DNA from: Rikenellaceae bacterium
Lineage (GTDB): Bacteria > Bacteroidota > Bacteroidia > Bacteroidales > Rikenellaceae
NCBI GenBank assembly: GCA_015059685.1
Contig: SUZW01000015.1
Coordinates: 1 to 42,642, forward strand
DNA length: 42,642 nucleotides
Direction of reading: 5' to 3'
This document shows positions 1 through 7,499 of this stretch, piece after piece. Every line of letters begins with the position of its first letter. The stretch's first letter is position 1. Position numbers and translations under genes: made by a program. The notes under the pieces are model-generated. The model was not told where the DNA came from. It ran no database searches and was given only the letters and a program-made list of their open reading frames with translations.

Positions 1-417
1 TTCGATAACAGGGAGCGATGGTGTTACCTGCTCGGCAGCCTTTTGGGTGATTGTAATCTTTAAGGTCGAGCCATTGCACGAGATGATAATCTCGGCAGCA
101 CGGTCTGCACCCGTATCATTCGCTTCAAGCGTAATCGAGAGCGTGTAGGTTCCCGCCTCGCCATGGTCGGGCGAGATGGTGAGCCACGATGCACCCGAGC
201 GTACCTCTTGTACCGTTGCGCTCCAAGCGGCACTTGCCGTAAAGGTAATGCCTGCACCCGACAAAGCGTCGCTTTCGAGCGTCTGATTGAGCAGTTCGGT
301 AGCATTTTCATCGAGCGTGATACTTCCGAAATCGGTATTTCCGCCCTCTCCAAAACCTCCCTCACAGGAGATAAACAACATCGCTACAAGCGATAAAATA
401 AGATAAATTCTCTTCAT
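1..417 (-). CDS. BACON-domain lipoprotein, N-terminal part only
   Basis: Reading leftward from the ATG at 417 gives 139 codons without a stop before the window edge, so the gene is cut off. The product starts with a lipoprotein signal peptide (MKRIYLILSLVAMLFISCEG) whose lipobox FISC would place the lipidated Cys at residue 18. Residues about 45-125 look like one BACON-type beta-sandwich: an ASAAWSATV strand, a GASWLTISPDHGEAG turn and an ending ITQKA, as in Bacteroidetes surface lipoproteins where these domains act as carbohydrate- or mucin-binding or spacer modules. The catalytic or binding part would lie outside the window, so no function is assigned. A promoter with -7 at 570-577 serves it, leaving a leader of about 145 nt containing a G9 tract. 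Confidence 0.8.
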   Translation of the reverse strand, partial: MKRIYLILSLVAMLFISCEGGFGEGGNTDFGSITLDENATELLNQTLESDALSGAGITFTASAAWSATVQEVRSGASWLTISPDHGEAGTYTLSITLEANDTGADRAAEIIISCNGSTLKITITQKAAEQVTPSLPVIE

Positions 418-485
418 AATTGTTTGTGTGTTTATTGTTAATAGTACTAATTTATGGTATCAACCAATTGTATATCAACAAAATA

Positions 486-494
486 CCCCCCCCC
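486..494. repeat. C9 homopolymer tract
   Basis: Nine consecutive C (G9 on the sense strand of the leftward lipoprotein gene) inside the predicted 5' leader, about 70 nt before the ATG at 417. A second C9 tract of equal length lies at 25440-25448. Confidence 0.9.
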
Positions 495-569
495 GAAAAA
501 TCGAAGGAAGGCATTTCTGACTTCTCTTATTTGAAGTATATACTCATAGACTTCGTTATGTTGCTACTG

Positions 570-601
570 CAAATATAGCACTTTATTTCGCAAATTGCAA
601 A
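570..601 (-). promoter_or_regulatory. Promoter of the partial BACON lipoprotein gene
   Basis: On the minus strand TATATTTG (577-570) is a perfect Bacteroidetes -7 box and TTTG (601-598) is the -33 box with 20 nt between them. Transcription would start near 563, about 145 nt before the ATG at 417. Confidence 0.65.
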
Positions 602-746
602 ATTTCTCTCGTCTTTGACCCGTGCAAGCACGGCTCTTCACTGCTCCGCCTCGGCAAAGTGCAAATACATTTGTCCTCTGCCCTCGGCTTAATCGCAGCG
701 GTCGTCTCTCGTCTAAATTCAAAAGTTTTCCGTTTTTTTGAAATTT

Positions 747-774
747 CTCTCGTCTCTCGTCTCTCGTCTCTCGT
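747..774 (+). repeat. 7-bp tandem array, unit CTCTCGT x4
   Basis: Four perfect CTCTCGT units at 747-753, 754-760, 761-767 and 768-774. The flank (GTTTTCCG followed by a T-run, then GAAATTT) and the array match the minus strand of 22212-22275 almost base for base. The array ends 8 nt before the -7 box at 783. Confidence 0.95.
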
Positions 775-782
775 CTTTTTAT

Positions 783-790
783 TATCTTTG
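783..790 (+). promoter_or_regulatory. -7 promoter box for the 1003-5260 operon
   Basis: TATCTTTG matches TAnnTTTG. No TTTG lies at the expected -33 distance; that place is occupied by the CTCTCGT array. Transcription would start near 797, at the left end of the foldback leader. Confidence 0.6.
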
Positions 791-800
791 CAAAAAATAA

Positions 801-1002
801 GATAGGTAGGTTCTATAAATTAGGTCGAGTAGATTTTGAAATTTATTTTGAGGAGATTTCTAATTCTTTTACAATGGCGCAATGCGGGCATTGTAACTGC
901 GTAAAAGTTAGGAATATACCAAAATAAATTCAAAAGCGACCGAAATGGAACTTGCCAAATAAAAAAATAATTGAACACTAATTTATAGAACATACCTAAC
1001 CT
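801..1002 (+). promoter_or_regulatory. Long foldback filling the predicted 5' leader of the MBL hydrolase gene
   Basis: The outer arms 804-823 and 978-997 are inverted copies with one mismatch in 20 (AGGTAGGTTCTATAAATTAG against AGGTATGTTCTATAAATTAG on the other strand). Moving inward, TTTTGAAATTTATTTT near 833-849 pairs with the stretch around 918-936, and TTCTAATTCTTTTAC near 857-872 pairs with 901-915; CAATG and CATTG close the tip. The right arm has about 35 extra nt. The pairing reaches nearly to the ATG at 1003. It could be a regulatory leader hairpin, a MITE-like insertion, or both. Confidence 0.65.
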
Positions 1003-1671
1003 ATGCAAATTAAAACTTTTGTTTTTAATCCGATTCAGGAGAATACATATATCGTGTGGGACTCCACGAAGGAGTGTATCGTGATAGATGCGGGCAACCT
1101 CTCGGCGCGCGAGGATAAGATGTTGGCGGAGTTTATCGAGGAGCAGGGGTTAAAGCCTGTCTTGGCGGTAAATACCCACTGCCACTTCGACCATATTCTT
1201 GGCGTTGAATTTCTCAAAATGACCTACGTAGTGAAGTTTGCTGCTTCGTCTGCCGACCTCGACCTCCTCAAAAGCGGTCGTGCAAGCGGTGCAATGTTCG
1301 GTATGGAGTTGGGCGCATTGCCCGAAGCGATAGATATCGACCTTGCAACAACGCCAGAGGTGCGCTTCGGCAATACCGTGTTGCGTGTTATCCCTACGCC
1401 GGGGCATACTCCGGGTTGCGTGTCGCTCTTGCACGAGGAGTCGAAAACGCTCTTTACGGGTGATACCCTCTTCCGCGAGAGCATTGGTCGCACCGACCTT
1501 CCGGGTGGCGACTACCCTACGATTATCAAGTCGATTTTGGGCTCGATTTTGCCGTTGGGCGACGAGGTCGTGATATATCCAGGTCACGGTGACAAGAGCA
1601 ATATCGGTCACGAATCGCTCTACAATCCATTTGTGGTCGAGGCCTTGAACGGAGAAGTAAATTATAATTAG
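1003..1671 (+). CDS. Metallo-beta-lactamase-fold hydrolase (glyoxalase II-like)
   Basis: 222 aa, cytoplasmic, with no signal peptide. The MBL metal site is visible: THCHFDH near residue 58, the PTPGHTPG histidine near 132, FTGDTLF with its bridging Asp near 153, and a final PGHGDKS near 195. The length and motif set fit YcbL/GloB-like hydrolases, which cleave thioesters such as S-lactoylglutathione; the true substrate is not visible, and Bacteroidetes often lack glutathione. It is the first gene of a rightward run with trmD, lpxB and a glycosyltransferase. Translation may be affected by the foldback that precedes its ATG. A 9-bp repeat (GAGTCGTTA-like, 3 copies) begins at the last base of its stop codon. 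Confidence 0.85.
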   Translation: MQIKTFVFNPIQENTYIVWDSTKECIVIDAGNLSAREDKMLAEFIEEQGLKPVLAVNTHCHFDHILGVEFLKMTYVVKFAASSADLDLLKSGRASGAMFGMELGALPEAIDIDLATTPEVRFGNTVLRVIPTPGHTPGCVSLLHEESKTLFTGDTLFRESIGRTDLPGGDYPTIIKSILGSILPLGDEVVIYPGHGDKSNIGHESLYNPFVVEALNGEVNYN

Positions 1672-1699
1672 AGTCGTTAGGGGCGTTAGAGTCGTTAGA
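1671..1699 (+). repeat. 9-bp tandem repeat, three copies
   Basis: GAGTCGTTA, GGGGCGTTA, GAGTCGTTA at 1671-1697, starting with the final G of the stop codon of the MBL hydrolase gene. Confidence 0.8.
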
Positions 1700-1713
1700 G
1701 AAAAAATAATTTA

Positions 1714-1748
1714 GCTAATGGCTAATGGCCAATGGCTAAAAGCTAAAT
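1714..1748 (+). repeat. 7-bp tandem array, unit GCTAATG x5
   Basis: Units GCTAATG, GCTAATG, GCCAATG, GCTAAAA, GCTAAAT end 3 nt before the trmD ATG. The same word family, on the other strand, forms the array at 40319-40346. Confidence 0.9.
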
Positions 1749-1751
1749 AAT

Positions 1752-2429
1752 ATGCGTATAGATATCTTAACAGTTGTACCTGAACTCTTGGTGTCGCCTC
1801 TGAATGAGTCGATATTGAAGCGTGCGCAGGAGGGAGGTTTTGCCGAGATACATATCCACAATATCCGCGACTACTCGGAGGATAAACACCACAAGGTCGA
1901 TGACTACCCTTTCGGTGGCGAGGCTGGTATGGTGATGAAGATTGAGCCGGTGTTCCGCTGCATCGAGAAGTTGAAGCGCGAGCGTCACTATGACGAGATT
2001 ATCTTCACCTCGCCAGATGGTATTCGCTACGACCAGCACGAGGCAAACCGACTCTCGACACTCGAAAATATAATTATCCTCTGCGGACACTATAAGGGCA
2101 TCGACTATCGCATTCGTGAGCATCTTATCACTCGCGAGATTTCGGTTGGCGACTATGTCCTGACGGGTGGCGAGTTGGCAGCAGCGATTATTACCGACTC
2201 GGTGGTACGCCTCTTGCCGGGTGCTATTGGCGACGAGGCATCGGCACTCACCGACTGCTTCCAAGACGATTTACTCGCTCCGCCTGTCTATACACGCCCT
2301 GCGGAGTTTAACGGCTGGAAAGTACCAGAGGTGCTTTTGTCGGGCAACTTTGCCGAAATAGCCAAGTGGCAAGACGAACAAGCCTACGAAAGAACAAAGG
2401 CTTTAAGACCGGATTTATTGGAAGAATAG
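1752..2429 (+). CDS. trmD: tRNA (guanine-37-N1)-methyltransferase
   Basis: 225 aa. TrmD methylates N1 of G37 beside the anticodon in tRNAs with a G at position 36, using S-adenosylmethionine bound in a trefoil knot. Seen: the N-terminal [29 protein letters not shown] near residues 47-63, the knot loops [15 protein letters not shown] and [15 protein letters not shown], and the C-terminal domain with [20 protein letters not shown]. Length is slightly below the usual 230-250. The ATG at 1752 directly follows the 7-bp array and no other start is better. It lies four bases before lpxB, so the two are probably co-transcribed and perhaps translationally coupled. Confidence 0.97.
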   Translation: MRIDILTVVPELLVSPLNESILKRAQEGGFAEIHIHNIRDYSEDKHHKVDDYPFGGEAGMVMKIEPVFRCIEKLKRERHYDEIIFTSPDGIRYDQHEANRLSTLENIIILCGHYKGIDYRIREHLITREISVGDYVLTGGELAAAIITDSVVRLLPGAIGDEASALTDCFQDDLLAPPVYTRPAEFNGWKVPEVLLSGNFAEIAKWQDEQAYERTKALRPDLLEE

Positions 2430-2433
2430 AAGC

Positions 2434-3558
2434 ATGAAGTACTACATCATAGTCGGAGAACCGTCTGGCGATTTGCACGGTAGCAACCTGATGAAGGGAA
2501 TTGTGGCGGAGGATTCCGAGGCGCAGTTCCGCTTCTGGGGTGGCGATAAGATGGCGGAGGTCGGTGGCAGGGAAAACCTTGTCAAGCACTACCGCAAAAC
2601 TTCGTTTTTCGGCATTGCGCAGGTTGTGCGTAACCTACGCACCGTACTCGGTCAGATAGATGAGTGCAAGCGAGATATCGAGGCGTTCAACCCTGATGTT
2701 GTGATACTTATAGACTACCCAAGCTTCAATATGCGCATCGCCAAATGGGCAAAGGCAAAGGGGTTGAAGGTCTATTACTATATCGCCCCAAAGGTGTGGG
2801 CGTGGAAGGAGTGGCGAGTGAAGTCAATTCGCAAATATGTCGATAGGCTCTACACCATCTTCCCGTTTGAAACAGAGTACTTCCGTTCCAAGGGCATAGA
2901 GCCAGTATTCTGCGGTAATCCGCTGTGCGACTCGATAGCGCAATACAAGGCAACAATGCCATCACGAGAGCTGTTTTTGAGCGAAAACGGGCTTGACGAG
3001 CGCCCTATCGTGGCTCTGCTGGCAGGTAGCCGCAGGTCGGAGATTAAGGATAATTTGGCGGATATGATAGCCATTTCGCGCCACTTCCCCGACTATCAGT
3101 TTGTGGTGGCGGCGGTGCCGTGGCTCGAAAGAGAACTCTACGAGAAGATTTTGCAAGGCTCGGAGGTTAAGGTGGTCTGCAACAAGACCTACGACACGCT
3201 GATTTATGCCGAGGCGGCAATCGTTACATCGGGAACGGCAACCCTCGAAACGGCATTGATGAATACGCCCGAAATTGTGCTTTATCATGTGCCGAAGATT
3301 TACGAGTGGTTGCGCCCTATCGTGCTGAAAATACCGTTCATTTCGCTTGTAAACATCAATCTCGGCAGGGAGTGCGTGCGTGAGATTGTGGTAAATAAAA
3401 TCGATGTCGAGGCGGTGAGTGAGGAGTTGCGCTCCATCTTGGAGGGCGGCTCGAAACGAGCAAAGATGCTTGCCGACTTTGCCGAATTGCAGGAAATGAT
3501 GGGTGGCGAGGGTTCGAGCCTTCGCACTGCAAAAGATATTGTTAATTCACTGAAATAG
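2434..3558 (+). CDS. lpxB: Lipid-A-disaccharide synthase
   Basis: 374 aa, family GT19. It joins UDP-2,3-diacylglucosamine and lipid X to give the lipid A disaccharide, on the inner face of the cytoplasmic membrane. Diagnostic parts: MKYYIIVGEPSGDLHGSNL at the N-terminus, FWGGDKMAEVGG, LIDYPSFNMRIAKWAK, YYYIAPKVWAWKEWRV, the CGNPLCDS loop, LLAGSRRSEI for nucleotide binding, and TSGTATLETALMNTPEIVLY near the C-terminus. Length is normal for the family. It starts four bases after trmD and its TAG is followed immediately by the next ATG, which indicates a tight operon. Confidence 0.97.
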   Translation: MKYYIIVGEPSGDLHGSNLMKGIVAEDSEAQFRFWGGDKMAEVGGRENLVKHYRKTSFFGIAQVVRNLRTVLGQIDECKRDIEAFNPDVVILIDYPSFNMRIAKWAKAKGLKVYYYIAPKVWAWKEWRVKSIRKYVDRLYTIFPFETEYFRSKGIEPVFCGNPLCDSIAQYKATMPSRELFLSENGLDERPIVALLAGSRRSEIKDNLADMIAISRHFPDYQFVVAAVPWLERELYEKILQGSEVKVVCNKTYDTLIYAEAAIVTSGTATLETALMNTPEIVLYHVPKIYEWLRPIVLKIPFISLVNINLGRECVREIVVNKIDVEAVSEELRSILEGGSKRAKMLADFAELQEMMGGEGSSLRTAKDIVNSLK

Positions 3559-4131
3559 ATGAAGATAGTTTCTATACATAACGCCCTTGCAAGTGGCAAA
3601 GATTTGTGGCTGACTGTGCGCTCAGATTCCTCGGTGCTGCGCAATAATGATGACTTCTATATGCCCCCATTCTCGCAGGATATGCGTTGCACGGTGGGAT
3701 ATTACTTGCGTGTTACACGCCTTGTAAAGTGCCTGAACGAGAAGTTTGCTTCACGCTGCTATGATGCTGTGGGTGTGGCGGTTGCCTTCACTGCGCAAGA
3801 TGTTGTTGAGCAAAATTGTGCGCTCGGCAGACCGTGCGATGAGGCGTACTGCTTCGACAAGTCTATTGCCCTCTCGCCCGAAACGATTTCGCCCGATGCA
3901 GTGGCTAATGGAGTACTTGATATAAAGGTTGGTAATGCGGTGCTTAATAGCGACTTATCGGCTGTTAAATTATCGCTCGATAAAGCCCTTGCAAAGGCTT
4001 CGGAGTTGCTTACACTTAAAACGGGCGATATCGTTTATCTCGCAGCAACCGAGCCTTTTGCGCCACATATTGGCGAGCGTGTGGAGGTTGCTCTGAATGG
4101 AACAACACTGCTCGATTTTGAGATTAAATAA
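3559..4131 (+). CDS. FAH-family-like protein, probably without its metal site
   Basis: 190 aa. The overall plan resembles fumarylacetoacetate hydrolase/YcgM-type enzymes: DDFYMPP near residue 31, an AVGVAVAFTAQDV segment (cf. typical GYTLANDVTARD), RPCDEAYCFDKSIALSP (cf. KGFDTFAPLGP) and the closing TGDIVYLAATEPFAPHIGERVEVALNG. The region where active members carry the two metal-binding glutamates (EvELavvIG) reads VGYYLRVTRLVKC, with no acidic residue, and the third ligand region is also poor. I infer a non-catalytic homologue. It starts directly on the end of lpxB with no gap. It may be a structural or regulatory partner of an envelope enzyme; no function can be named. Confidence 0.65.
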   Translation: MKIVSIHNALASGKDLWLTVRSDSSVLRNNDDFYMPPFSQDMRCTVGYYLRVTRLVKCLNEKFASRCYDAVGVAVAFTAQDVVEQNCALGRPCDEAYCFDKSIALSPETISPDAVANGVLDIKVGNAVLNSDLSAVKLSLDKALAKASELLTLKTGDIVYLAATEPFAPHIGERVEVALNGTTLLDFEIK

Positions 4132-4141
4132 CGATTTTGGT

Positions 4142-5260
4142 ATGCGAATTGTAGTACTTGGTCCGGCGCACCCCTATCGTGGCGGTTTGGCAACGATAAT
4201 GATGACTATGGCTCGTGAGATGCAGAGTCGTGGAGATGAGGTTAAGGTCTATACCTTCTCGCTGCAATACCCTTCGTTGTTGTTCCCGGGTAAGAGTCAG
4301 ACGGTCGATACGCCTGCGCCACAAGATTTGCATATCGAGCGTGTGGTAAATAGCTGTAACCCACTGAATTGGATAGCTTTGGGTCGCAGACTTTACCACG
4401 AGGCGCCCGATATGATTTTGATGAAGTATTGGACACCTTTTATGGCTCCGTGTTTTGGTACCATAGCCCGCCTTGCCCGACGAAACGGCAAGACAAAGGT
4501 TGTGTGCCAGATAGATAATGTCGAGCCACACGAACATCACATCATAGATAAACCGTTCAACCGCTACTACCTCGGTGCTGTAGATGGTTTTGTATATATG
4601 TCGGAGCAGGTGCATGGCGAACTTACGGCTTACACCTCGGCACCGATGCTGTACTCGCCACACCCTATGTTCGAGAACTTTGGCGAGCGTGTCGAGCGTG
4701 AGGAGGCGTGTCGAAAGCTCGGCATCGACAGCCACTATCGCTATATGCTGTTTTTTGGTTTGATTAGAGATTATAAGGGGTTGGATATGCTCTTGGAGGC
4801 GTTTGAACGCATCGAGGATAGGTCGTTACGCCTGCTTGTTGCCGGCGAGTTCTACAACGACAAGGAGCAGTATCGTGCTGCCCTCGACCGACTTGGAGAT
4901 AGGGTTGTGTTGCACGACAGGTTTATTGCCGACGAGGATGTGAAGTACTACTTCTCGGCTGCCGAGGCTCTCGTTCTCCCCTACCGCACGGCAACGCAGA
5001 GTGGTGTGACGCAGATAGCCTACAACTTCTCGCTGCCGATGGTTGTGACACGAGTGGGAGGTCTGCCCGAGATTGTTGCCGACGGCAAGGTGGGCGTCGT
5101 CTGCGAGCCTACCGTGGAGAGTATAGCGGAGGCTATCTCGGAGCTCGACGATAAGCACCTTGCCATCTTCGCCAAAAATTTCCCTGAAGAGCGCAAACGC
5201 TTCTCGTGGGCGGCGATGTGCGACAAGATAGTCGAGGTCTATGAGATGACCACAAAGTGA
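4142..5260 (+). CDS. Family 4 (GT-B) glycosyltransferase
   Basis: 372 aa from the ATG at 4142, chosen because MRIVVLGPAHPYRGGLA is a normal GT4 N-terminus; an in-frame ATG at 4097 would add 15 unrelated residues and overlap the previous gene by 35 nt. Seen: GGLA loop for the acceptor side, MLFFGLIRDYKGLDMLLEAF (start of the C-terminal Rossmann domain, residues about 200-220), VVLHDRFIADEDVKYYFSAAEALVLPY, and QSGVTQIAYNFSLPMVVTRVGGLPEIV carrying the nucleotide-sugar site. No membrane segment. Donor and acceptor are unknown; its position after lpxB suggests lipopolysaccharide or another envelope glycan. A strong hairpin terminator follows. Confidence 0.88.
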   Translation: MRIVVLGPAHPYRGGLATIMMTMAREMQSRGDEVKVYTFSLQYPSLLFPGKSQTVDTPAPQDLHIERVVNSCNPLNWIALGRRLYHEAPDMILMKYWTPFMAPCFGTIARLARRNGKTKVVCQIDNVEPHEHHIIDKPFNRYYLGAVDGFVYMSEQVHGELTAYTSAPMLYSPHPMFENFGERVEREEACRKLGIDSHYRYMLFFGLIRDYKGLDMLLEAFERIEDRSLRLLVAGEFYNDKEQYRAALDRLGDRVVLHDRFIADEDVKYYFSAAEALVLPYRTATQSGVTQIAYNFSLPMVVTRVGGLPEIVADGKVGVVCEPTVESIAEAISELDDKHLAIFAKNFPEERKRFSWAAMCDKIVEVYEMTTK

Positions 5261-5265
5261 AAAAC

Positions 5266-5297
5266 GCCCCAACGAGAAATCGTTGGGGCATTCTTTT
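5266..5297. terminator. Bidirectional intrinsic terminator
   Basis: Perfect stem GCCCCAACGA (5266-5275) / TCGTTGGGGC (5280-5289) with a GAAA tetraloop. It is followed by a T-rich run on the plus strand and has T5 on the minus strand, so it can end both the rightward glycosyltransferase operon and the leftward lipoprotein gene. Confidence 0.92.
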
Positions 5298-5311
5298 TCT
5301 TCAATGGTCGT

Positions 5312-5734
5312 TTAGTCATCAAACTCCAGGCTAAACTCTATCGTATGCACAACTTTGTCGGTGGTTGCGTCGTAGATTGGAACACTCATTTTTGAGCCAA
5401 TCTGCGATATGTTGCCACTCTTGAGCAATAGGGCTGTATTGTCCATAGAGAACTCAACCTCTTGGAAGGTTATGCTCAGCCCCTTCTGCGTATAGAGTCC
5501 TCTCGTTGAGTGGCGCTCTCCCTGGTCGGTGTAGAGCAATGTGTACTCTCCATCATCAAACGACAGGTGCATAATCTGATAATTGTATGTGGCGTGCCAC
5601 TCGGAGTCATCGACATTCTTTTTGACTTCGGTCATTGCAAAGTCATCACTACACGAATATAGACTCAAGGTTGCTCCAAAGAGTAAAATCGAAAGTATAG
5701 TTTTCGCAAAAACTACAAGATACTTGTTACCCAT
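5312..5734 (-). CDS. Small lipoprotein of unknown function
   Basis: 140 aa from the ATG at 5734 (a TTG three codons upstream is less likely). Signal peptide MGNKYLVVFAKTILSIL... ends with the lipobox LYSC, followed by SDDFAM; Asp after the Cys could influence sorting, but Bacteroidetes rules differ. The mature part is about 110 residues, predicted beta-rich (YNYQIMHLSFDDGEYTLLYTD, LSITFQEVEFSMDNTALLLKSG), resembling lipocalin-like or DUF4923-like small lipoproteins, without a family call. It lies downstream of the efflux operon on the same strand, but 150 nt and a long inverted repeat separate them. Confidence 0.75.
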   Translation of the reverse strand: MGNKYLVVFAKTILSILLFGATLSLYSCSDDFAMTEVKKNVDDSEWHATYNYQIMHLSFDDGEYTLLYTDQGERHSTRGLYTQKGLSITFQEVEFSMDNTALLLKSGNISQIGSKMSVPIYDATTDKVVHTIEFSLEFDD

Positions 5735-5765
5735 ACTATTCAAATATTAAAGTTTAACAATAGTT

Positions 5766-5867
5766 ATAAATCGGTTATTTCGGCTTTTCGTTGTTTGCCT
5801 CTCTATCTATAAAGATATTTTGCAAGGCAAAAGGTTAAATTCGAAACAACCAAAATAACCGATTTAT
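5766..5867. repeat. Long inverted repeat (foldback) after the efflux operon
   Basis: ATAAATCGGTTATTT at 5766-5780 is perfectly repeated in inverted orientation at 5853-5867. Further inward the arms still match in pieces (CGTTGTTTGCC against GGCAAAAGG...AACAAC), and the tip TATCT-ATAA-AGATA closes the hairpin. It occupies nearly the whole gap between two leftward genes. It may end transcription of the MFS gene, act in the leader of the lipoprotein gene, or be a MITE-like remnant; there is no long T-run. Confidence 0.7.
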
Positions 5868-5886
5868 GGGTAAAATTTCTTGTCTG

Positions 5887-7497
5887 TTACATTGCGTTTT
5901 TGCGCCTAACCAAACGCCGTATCGGTCGTATGGCGATACCGACAGCCAAAGATATACCTTTGAATGTCGGATGGATAACATCCTTCGGCCGCACGCCCGA
6001 GTAGCGCACACCAAGGGCTATGATCGCAATAATTGCAAGCCACAACAACCAGCCGTAGATCTCCTTCATCGACTCCAAGAGGGCCTGCATCTGCACCTCG
6101 CCATAGATAGGTAGCAATGGTGCGTGCAGACGGCTCACGGCTACCGAGTCTATACCCTCGGAGAGCCACATGGCATTGCGTGCCATCACAACCTTTAATA
6201 GTCGTGCTACTATCGTGGTGCCGATAACGCCAGCCAACGATGCGCTAAAGAGGTTTTGCATCATCACGCCCTGCATAAAGTGGAACGGGAACGGTAGCCG
6301 TGTTAGCGAGGTAAGTACCGCTACAGCCACTATGATATATCCGAATGTACGAGCAAAAATCGGCAGATAGAGCGACTCTTTGGGCAAATTGTAGTCAATA
6401 GTGAAGTAGAAGTATGCCAAGTAGAAGGCTATGGCCGAGAAGGCGATGACAAACATTCGTTGATACGACCACTTGCGACGAGCAAAGGTGAGCCAAGTGA
6501 ATATTACGGCAACGATAGTGGCGAAAAATGCCACCCAGTTGAGCGAAATCGTATTTTCGGCATCATAACCCAAGATGCCCTCCATCAAGGCGTGTTCGAA
6601 GATGTGAGAGGGGGCAAGGAGCGTGTCAGCGATAATCATAATGGCGATAGTTATCGGCACGATAGGTTGTCGCAGCGTATCAAGCATAATGTAGGGGTGG
6701 CGAATAAACGATGCTCGCCATAGATTTAACGCCAACGACACTATAGCACAGAGTGTAGCCGTGCGTATCTGCCAAGCGTACCACCAATCGTAGTACTCGC
6801 CATATATGCAGATGAAAAGCACCGACAATGCCGTGATACCCCACATCGCCATTCCGAGCCAATCTATGCCGTAGAGGGGTAGATGAGGCATCGTGCGGAC
6901 ATCCTTATAGAGCAACATCACGAGAAGCATTACAATCAACATCGCAGCCACGATAAAGTAGTGCATAAAGTGCCACGATGCCCATACCGAGAAGAATATC
7001 GTTGCTATGCCCGATAGCTGAATTGCGCTATTTACGATGAGATAGACATAGCAGAAAAAGACCGACAAGTCTCGTTTTGGAGTGAGCCACAGTTGTATCG
7101 TGGAGTTGCACTCGAAGGTTGCCCACATACGAAAGAAACCCGCCACAAATGACACTCCGACCAACACAGGAACACTCTTGGTGCTCATCGAGATAAGGTT
7201 TGCCACGACAATCACTGCACCACACAACAGAAGTGTCGTGCGTGGTTTGACGGCAAACTTTACCCTGAACATCATTCCGAAGAACAGAGCCATACCCACC
7301 AACGAGGCGTAGCCCGCCATCATAATATCCTCGTTGAGAAGTTGTGTCGAGCCTACCATCTCACTCGCTGCGGCAAGATATACTCCACCCGAGAATTGGA
7401 CAACAATGACAAAAAGTATCACTATCCACGGGCGTAGCCACTCCGGTACGAAGGAGCGAAACTGCGGTATCTCGAACTTTTGATTTGGTGCGTGCAT
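5887..7497 (-). CDS. DHA2-type MFS efflux transporter (EmrB-like, about 14 TM)
   Basis: 536 aa, an integral inner-membrane protein. The first membrane segment follows a short cytoplasmic start (WLRPWIVILFVIVVQFSGGVYLAAASEM), and about 14 hydrophobic segments can be counted along the sequence, as in the EmrB/QacA group that exports drugs, bile acids or organic anions by proton exchange. The first-half motif A is weak (MFRVKFAVKPRT). Its partners precede it: the membrane fusion protein stop is two bases upstream of this ATG, and the TolC-type gene precedes that, so it belongs to a three-part pump crossing both membranes. Substrate unknown. The C-terminus is basic (RPIRRLVRRKNAM). Confidence 0.88.
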   Translation of the reverse strand: MHAPNQKFEIPQFRSFVPEWLRPWIVILFVIVVQFSGGVYLAAASEMVGSTQLLNEDIMMAGYASLVGMALFFGMMFRVKFAVKPRTTLLLCGAVIVVANLISMSTKSVPVLVGVSFVAGFFRMWATFECNSTIQLWLTPKRDLSVFFCYVYLIVNSAIQLSGIATIFFSVWASWHFMHYFIVAAMLIVMLLVMLLYKDVRTMPHLPLYGIDWLGMAMWGITALSVLFICIYGEYYDWWYAWQIRTATLCAIVSLALNLWRASFIRHPYIMLDTLRQPIVPITIAIMIIADTLLAPSHIFEHALMEGILGYDAENTISLNWVAFFATIVAVIFTWLTFARRKWSYQRMFVIAFSAIAFYLAYFYFTIDYNLPKESLYLPIFARTFGYIIVAVAVLTSLTRLPFPFHFMQGVMMQNLFSASLAGVIGTTIVARLLKVVMARNAMWLSEGIDSVAVSRLHAPLLPIYGEVQMQALLESMKEIYGWLLWLAIIAIIALGVRYSGVRPKDVIHPTFKGISLAVGIAIRPIRRLVRRKNAM

Positions 7498-7499
7498 CG

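Larger units (their letters stand above)
420..1002. other. Gene-free, repeat-rich interval
   Basis: No credible gene is present. From left to right it holds the leader and promoter of the leftward lipoprotein gene, a C9 homopolymer at 486-494, a 590-720 block with CTCTCGT-like pieces and a small inverted repeat (CCGTGC-AAG-CACGG near 621-634), the four-unit 7-bp array at 747-774, a -7 box at 783-790, and a foldback element at 801-1002. Open frames here, such as the one on the minus strand of the foldback, have no recognisable protein features. Confidence 0.7.

Noticed and set aside
747..774. CRISPR-like array
   Set aside because: Units are 7 bp with no spacers, and no cas genes are present.
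820..1008. 62-codon open frame on the minus strand of the foldback
   Set aside because: It is a translation of an inverted repeat, overlaps the start of the MBL hydrolase gene and has no protein features.
4097..4141. Upstream ATG for the family 4 glycosyltransferase
   Set aside because: It adds residues unrelated to the family and overlaps the previous gene; MRIVVLGPAHPYRGG at 4142 is the normal start.
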